Shown: piece by piece, positions 58,396 to 64,000 of the stretch
How the letters are laid out: each line of letters begins with the position of its first letter
How positions within the stretch are numbered: position 1 is the stretch's first letter
Notes under the pieces: generated by a model
Told to the model about the DNA's origin: nothing
Seen by the model: only the letters and a program-made list of their open reading frames with translations
Database searches by the model: none
Program-made: the position numbers and the translations under genes
Assembly (NCBI GenBank): GCA_020205615.1
Contig: CM035171.1
Location: 120,160,893 to 120,224,892 of the forward strand
Direction of reading: 5' to 3'
DNA: 64,000 nucleotides
Origin: Panax quinquefolius
Taxonomy: Eukaryota > Streptophyta > Magnoliopsida > Apiales > Araliaceae

Positions 58396-59744
58396 ACCAT
58401 AGGCGTCCGATTATATATCTGCCAACAATGTACCAACTCAAGGTAACAGGAAAATTATTGTGAATGGATTTTGCATATTTTTTGATGTATCTACTCATAG
58501 CATCAATTACTGACCCAAGAAATTGAAGCCATCAAATTGCTGCTCCAACCAAGCCAAAAAAGTTGAGAACCTTAAGTTGCTTGAATATATTAGGTTGAGG
58601 TAGAAGCAAAAGCACCTTTAGCTTTTTGCATAGTGAATATATCGTCTTTCTTTCTTTCTTTGTTGGTTTTATATCGATAAAAATTAACGTAGTGAAACTC
58701 ATTGTAAGGTTCAACTTTTGGTATTACAGTTGTCTATATTTTAATGATCATGCTAATCAATTGTTGGCTGTACCTTTTAGATAGTGGGATAACCAAAATG
58801 CTTTGTATCACCGAAGGCAATAGAGTTTTGAATATGTTAGTAATTAGTGTTCATTGCGGTAGGTTCTAACTTTGTTAAAACTTCAAATGTTGACATATGC
58901 ACCATTAGAATTGAAGACATGCACCATTAAAAGTGGGACAATGGAGGACAGCTACTTACCGGGATGAGATACTTCTTTGTTGTTGAGAAATGGAAAGGCT
59001 TGTCCTAAGAACCACCAAAAAAGGGGAAAAGGAGACATTAGAATGAATAAGAGATTTGACATACAAATCTACGGTGATATTTAAGCACCAAATCCCCAAG
59101 AACTTGCATAGTATTTAGGAGGTTGGGACAAAAGATCTCCCTGAAGCCTGAAGGAAGTAGCAGTCATAGGAGATTCCTGAATCTTGAAGACCCTTGATCC
59201 TTCATGTGCATGACTGCTGCCTGTGAACTGAGAAAATAACTCTTGAGTTATTTCCACTTTCTTGAATATCCTTCTGGATTAGTAAATCTATCTATAAATG
59301 AATAGTGGGTGGGTGGGTGGGTGGGTGTTGGTGTGGGGGTGGGGGAGGTAATATTACCGACTGTAAAAATAATTGAACAAAATGAATTTTTCTCCTGAAC
59401 AGCTTGGTTAAGATAATGAATAAATGTTGAAATTTTAGCACATTTTAAAGCTTGCCAATGCAATAAAGCTTATTCCGTATGTTGACAACATTTAAGCTCT
59501 CAGCAAAATTGAGCTTGGAATGTGGACCTCGAGTTTGACATAGCATATGCTATGACAATTCAAAATTAACTTTGAAGAACCTAGCATTAACATATCTAAA
59601 TATTACAACACTTAAAAAGGAAGCTAAGATTTGGTACAATTGTCCAGCACATAAAAATATCAGGGGCGAGGTCCCTGGTTTGGATTATTGACATACAGGT
59701 TAAGAAAACTTCAAACAATCATAGATTGTCTATTTTTGCACATT
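58396..59744. other. DXS 3' UTR and intergenic DNA
   Basis: About 58396-58700 is probably DXS 3' UTR. A G-rich GTGG/GGGT microsatellite is at 59305-59348. No further gene is visible before the LRR fragment. Confidence 0.6.
59305..59348 (+). repeat. (GGGT)n G-rich microsatellite
   Basis: Five GGGT units followed by GTTGGTGTGGGGGTGGGGGAGG. At least four G-runs of three or more lie within 45 bases. Confidence 0.9.
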
Positions 59745-60235
59745 AGTTGGTCAATGGTCCTGACAAGTAGTTGTTTTGCAGTTCAACTTAAATGAAGCCA
59801 TTTGGAATCCTGCCATTCAAATAATTATCACCCAATCTGATCCTTACAAGAGTTGAACATGTCCCCAAATCCTTTGGGATTGATCCGAAGAGAAAATTTC
59901 TTGGCAGAACCAAGACTGTGTGAGCTGGTTTGAGGCACATAAATCTGGAGGGATTGTGCCAGTGAGCTTATTTGAAGACAAATCAACCCCTTGAAGCCTC
60001 TGGCTTCGGCTTATGCCTGTGAAATTGTTCCTCCAAACTGGGAAAATCTGCAACAAAATCTGGTATTGACCCATGTAATCCGTTCATGAACAGATTCAAA
60101 AGTTTCAACTTTTGAAGATTATGTGCTCATATCACATTTCTCCTATTAATGCATTAGCAGAGAGATCAAGATTTACCAAGCTAGTAAGATTTCCTAGCTG
60201 CTTTGGAATTGGACCTGAGAGCTAATTGATGTACA
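59745..60235 (-). pseudogene. LRR receptor kinase fragment, BAM3-like
   Basis: On the minus strand, several LRR repeats are readable in changing frames: LSGPIPKQLGNLTSLVNLDL (about 60225-60165), LNLFMNGLHGSIPDFVADFP (about 60095-60035), LQGVDLSSNKLTGTIPPDLC (about 59980-59920), then NFLFGSIPKDLG and LGDNYLNGRIPNGF (to about 59790) and VELQNNYLSGPL. The order and wording match the ectodomain of BAM-type (CLV1-related) receptor kinases, which perceive CLE peptides; BAM3 is the closest I recall. Frameshifts and stops (near 60125, 60020, 59900 and 59785) break it, and neither the signal peptide nor the kinase domain is present. It is a decayed fragment. Confidence 0.85.
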
Positions 60236-60354
60236 AAAATAGTGTCAAGGATTTGTGCAAAGCAAGCCTCCAAATAAGCAAAGCTAGGAACTTTTATCAT
60301 TATATTAAGGAAAATGATTTGTTAAATTAATTACAATGCATATATATATATATA

Positions 60355-61020
60355 TATATTGTCGATGTAGACCTTATAAACGAAAACATGGTACAAAACT
60401 ACAAATATAAAATAGACTCGCATTTTTTGACAATTTATCATATATAAAAAGTCAAGAATTTAATAAAATTTATGGTAAATGTAGCTTATAAATATTTTTG
60501 ATTAGAAATACCATAATATTTCTTAATTTGATGTTGAGAACAATGTATTAAAGTGGTGAATATGAAAAATGGTGAAATTTAACCAAAAAACGAATAAAGT
60601 ATGATGATCCAAATCACATTCCTTCGTAAGATAAGATGTAAAATATTTAGTTAATAAAAATATTAACTTTTTTAGTTATTTTAAAAAAATCAAAAAATTA
60701 CAAGTACATGAACCGGACCATATATATATGTATGTTGTCGATGTAGACCTTTCTCATGTTTGTATAATAATAATTTAACAAAATTACAAATATAGAAATA
60801 GACTCGCATTTCTTAACAATAAATCAAATATATGAAATACGGTAGTCAAAAAATAAATAAAATTTATTTAATAAATGTAAAAATAAATGGACGTCCTAAA
60901 TATTAGTGTTTGATTAGAAATACCATGGCCCACTTTTCTTAATTTGATGTTGAGAATATTATTGATGACAAAAACGAAATTTAACACTATCTGACCAAAA
61001 AACCAATAAAGTTCGAGGAT
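60355..61020 (+). repeat. Degenerate direct duplication (about 260 bp, offset about 375)
   Basis: Both copies (about 60358-60620 and 60733-61020) share, in the same order, GTCGATGTAGACCTT, AATAGACTCGCATTT, TTGATTAGAAATACCAT and TTCTTAATTTGATGTTGAGAA, with indels between. No terminal repeats or frame. Confidence 0.85.
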
Positions 61021-61030
61021 AGGATGATAT

Positions 61031-62607
61031 CAAAAAGGGACTGATATTTTCACATCTGTTTGTAGGATCTATTTATTAACTAATAAAAATTTAATATATC
61101 AATTAATATATGAACTCTTCGTGTGAAAATATACAAAATAATATAGAAATATCATTTTCTTATCATTTTATGGTTTTGATTCATACTCGTAAAGAACCAC
61201 TTCTCACCAAATAATAATAATTTATAATAAAATTAAAAATCATAGTATTATCCTTGTACATAAATTAATAATGTCCAAAAGAATGAAATAGTACTTATAA
61301 TCCTTAAAATATAGGTTATAAATATGCAAATACGATTTCTCCATTTAAACAATAAAAATAAAGGAAAAAGAAGAGATTCTTTAACATATATAAAAATATA
61401 AAAGGACAAAAAGAGTAGATGATGTACAGTGAGTATGGAACCCGAACCCAAACCCAAACCCGAACCCGAAGGGGTTTAATGTTTTTATCTGAATTGTTGG
61501 CCTCATGGATGTGATTTTTGTGCAAAAAATGTTAAACCGGAACGTTACAGTGCAGTGTTTGTATTTGCCTTTGAACCACCATCACACTGTACTGCTTCTT
61601 GAACCACCGGTCTCTAAACCGCTCTATATATACTTATTTATTTTAATTAAATCTCTATATTTCATTATATTATATATAAATATATAATTATAGAGTTACT
61701 CAAACATATTTTTTTTTTTACTTTTTACTTTTAAAAACCAGAAGTTATGTTATGAATATTTTTATATATAATTGATATATATTAAAACTATAATAATATC
61801 AAAATTATAACAATTCTAACTTAATTTTAATTAAACATATATTCTTGTATTACTTATTAACATTTATTAAGCTATTTTAATGAATATTATTATAATATAT
61901 GTTGTAAAAATAAAATTAATTTAAAAAAATTATTAAAAATTATTATTAAATTTGGACTCAATTTTGCGCTAAAATAAAATCTTTTAGTATACAAAAATTT
62001 GAACTGTTCATAGATATTTTAAGACCTGGTGATTCAAAATATTTTAAGACTAAAAAAAAAAAAAACTTGAACCCCACTACACCATTATCATTCCTGGTCT
62101 AAATTGATAAAGGGAGCATAATATAAAGGATACTTATATTTTCACAATAATTTTTTATATTTCACATGTGGGTTCACTTTTTAATTAAATTAATATTTAA
62201 TTAAAAATATAAAATTAATATTTATATAATAATTTTTAATATTTTCGCATATGAGATCTATTTTTAACCAAAAAAATATTAATAGTATATGAATTATTTT
62301 CAAGAAGTATTTGAAGCTCCACATTTAGCGGTGCATAATTTTTCAGTTTCTAATATAAATTAGCAAAAACTTCTAATTCAAGAAAAAAACGACAAGTAAA
62401 AAATTGGTGGGGCCTATAAATTATTCAGATGCCATTTATCAGTTTCATTTTAGCAAAATAATTCAAGAAAAGACGACAACTATTTGGTGGGGCCTAAAAT
62501 TTAGATGCCATTTATGTTCATTTTCAAAGCAAGCAACCCCATGACTATCGGTCTATCTCATGTTCTCTCTTCACTCTGATTCAAAAGATTATTTGAGAGA
62601 GATAATA
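61031..62607. other. AT-rich intergenic DNA and 5' region of the RING gene
   Basis: It is very AT-rich with no coding signal. A short CCGAACC/CAAACC-type repeat lies at 61441-61470. From about 62530 the sequence is CT-rich (TCTATCTCATGTTCTCTCTTC), typical of a plant 5' UTR, and leads into the start codon at 62608. Confidence 0.6.
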
Positions 62608-64000
62608 ATGCAAACAGCTGAAACATCCCAGGCAATCACTACTACAAACAATGATCCTACCCAGGTTTCCCCTCTTGTTTAATCTCTCCCCCGCTCTCTA
62701 TATATAATTATAATTGTGTATATATTACATGGGGTTTATGGTTTTGTGCTTCTGGGTTTGTTGAATGATTATTTAAGTTAATTTTGTTGCCCATATATAT
62801 GAGTGCCCTGTTTGGTGTTTGTTTGAAAATGTTTAATTTCTTTTGCTGATTTTAGCCAACGGCCCAACGCTGTTGGGCTATTGGGGCTAAATGATGCTTT
62901 TAAACTTCTAGTTCGGCTTGATGTGCGACTCCAGTACAGCTTCATTTCGAAAAGACGATAACCAAGCTTCCTTTTATCTTGTTTTGTAGGATATTGGTTG
63001 GTACTTAACTTTAAGGATTGCACGTTAATGTGAATAGTTGAAAAATATATAGGCTGACATGATTTTGCAAAAACAATAACCTGGCACATTAAAACTCTTC
63101 AAGTAAAACCCTCAGTTCTGAAGCTTAATTATCCCTAAGGTGTTCTTATCATGAATATTAGCTATTTGAATCTTCACTTTTCAATGAGTAGAACGTGTAT
63201 TTAGAATTCCAAACATTACCCATTAGATGATATTTGTGGAATATGAATTCGCTTATTTAAAATTTTATATAAAGTGTATGAGTTGAATGACTGAGATGAC
63301 ATCAAAATGTTTATACTTGCAGGAGGATCGTCACAAGAAAGACTCTACAAATGAAGTTACAAACACAGGAGCAAGTGGGAAACACACTGATGTATCTCTT
63401 CAAATACCTCCTAGACTTGTAGGTTTTGGCAGTTGCCGTAGTGGAAAGGGTATACTCCAGTCCCCAGGTATCCCAAATGGAGGTTCATCCTCAAAGGGTT
63501 TTCTTCAGGGTTTAAGCTTTAAAAAAAAGGTCACCACCTTTGATGGTGAAAGAAGTTCTCTCCTCAGTTCAGACCCCAAGATGGATCCGGGGAGCCCTGT
63601 TTTAGCCAACCTAATATCAAAATTTTCCTGGCAAAGATGTACCTCCCTTCCTGTGACACACCCATCAAACTTGTCACCTTCATCTTCTCTACAAGATTCA
63701 GCAAGGACATATGGTGAACAAAGAAGATCATGTGTAAGTTCTAATATTGTATTTCACTTGGTTTTCAAACCATCAAAGTACTTATTCTTCTGGATTGAAA
63801 GTCTTAACAGAAAAATGGTTTCAAAATACTAGTACCATTATCTGTGGGCCACTAGGACACTAAAAAGTTAACTAACACATATTATCGTTATTATTGCTTT
63901 TAAGGTTAATCTTTTGTAAGCTTCTTTCTTGGTAGTATGTACCTATGTTATGCTGAAGTGGGAATCCTTAAACATAGAATATACCCCAAGGACACATCTA
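62608..64000 (+). CDS. Probable RING-type E3 ubiquitin ligase, 5' exons (runs off the window)
   Basis: Two coding exons are supported: 62608-62664 (MQTAETSQAI to DPTQ, donor CAG|GTTTCC) and 63323-63733 (EDRHKKDSTN to RRSC, donor TGT|GTAAGT), both in phase 0. The encoded 156 residues are Ser-rich and contain GLSFKKKVTTFDGERSSLL and SLPVTHPSNLSPSSS, blocks I associate with a plant family of long RING-variant (MARCH-like) proteins such as the Arabidopsis gene near AT5G18760. The RING domain and any membrane segments would lie beyond the window, so the function is by family and synteny only. The last 267 bases are intron 2. The start is the first ATG after a CT-rich leader. Confidence 0.7.

Overview
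The window looks like nuclear DNA from a eudicot plant. It is AT-rich, its genes have many GT-AG introns, it is full of LTR retrotransposon and MITE debris, and every recognisable protein is a plant family member. The start of the DXS transit peptide resembles what I remember of asterid (Lamiales) DXS1 proteins, but that placement is weak. I see no CRISPR array, bacterial operon, tRNA or rRNA.

Layout: (1) 1-3081, the 3' part of a decayed Ty3/gypsy chromovirus with its 3' LTR. (2) 4852-6162, a broken copy of translation release factor eRF1. (3) 7919-21977, minus strand, a complete ten-exon SPL7 gene (SBP-domain copper regulator, 797 aa) whose introns carry a Mutator-like element, a nested Stowaway MITE, a solo LTR and a MITE. 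(4) 22-38.5 kb, a gene-poor repeat island with a profilin last exon, a 2.4-kb solo LTR with a perfect 5-bp target duplication, an opposite-strand LTR-like block and a 0.6-kb tandem duplication. (5) 38593-43996, an SCL28-type SR splicing factor (270 aa). (6) 45052-48190, minus strand, the complex I subunit NDUFA8 (106 aa), divergent from (7) the 57-aa ribosomal protein bL33 at 49309-49482. (8) 51.1-54 kb, two long hairpins, a hAT-like element filled with a G-rich minisatellite, and two Stowaway MITEs. (9) 54124-58395, a ten-exon DXS gene (710 aa), first enzyme of the plastid MEP pathway, with one GC-AG intron. (10) 59745-60235, a BAM3-like LRR kinase fragment. (11) 62608 onward, the 5' part of a probable RING E3 ligase gene that runs off the window.

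Exon joins were worked out by hand from splice signals and family conservation, and reading phase was checked across every junction. The order RING - L33 - NDUFA8 - SCL28 - SPL7 matches, as I recall it, a block on Arabidopsis chromosome 5 (about AT5G18760-AT5G18830). The genes are otherwise ordinary housekeeping and regulatory loci and do not form one pathway. I found no clearly new biological system. The most unusual structures are the hAT/G-rich minisatellite, the tandem hairpins with G-boxes, the tandem donor in SCL28 that can create an immediate stop, and the eRF1 copy broken at its catalytic loop.
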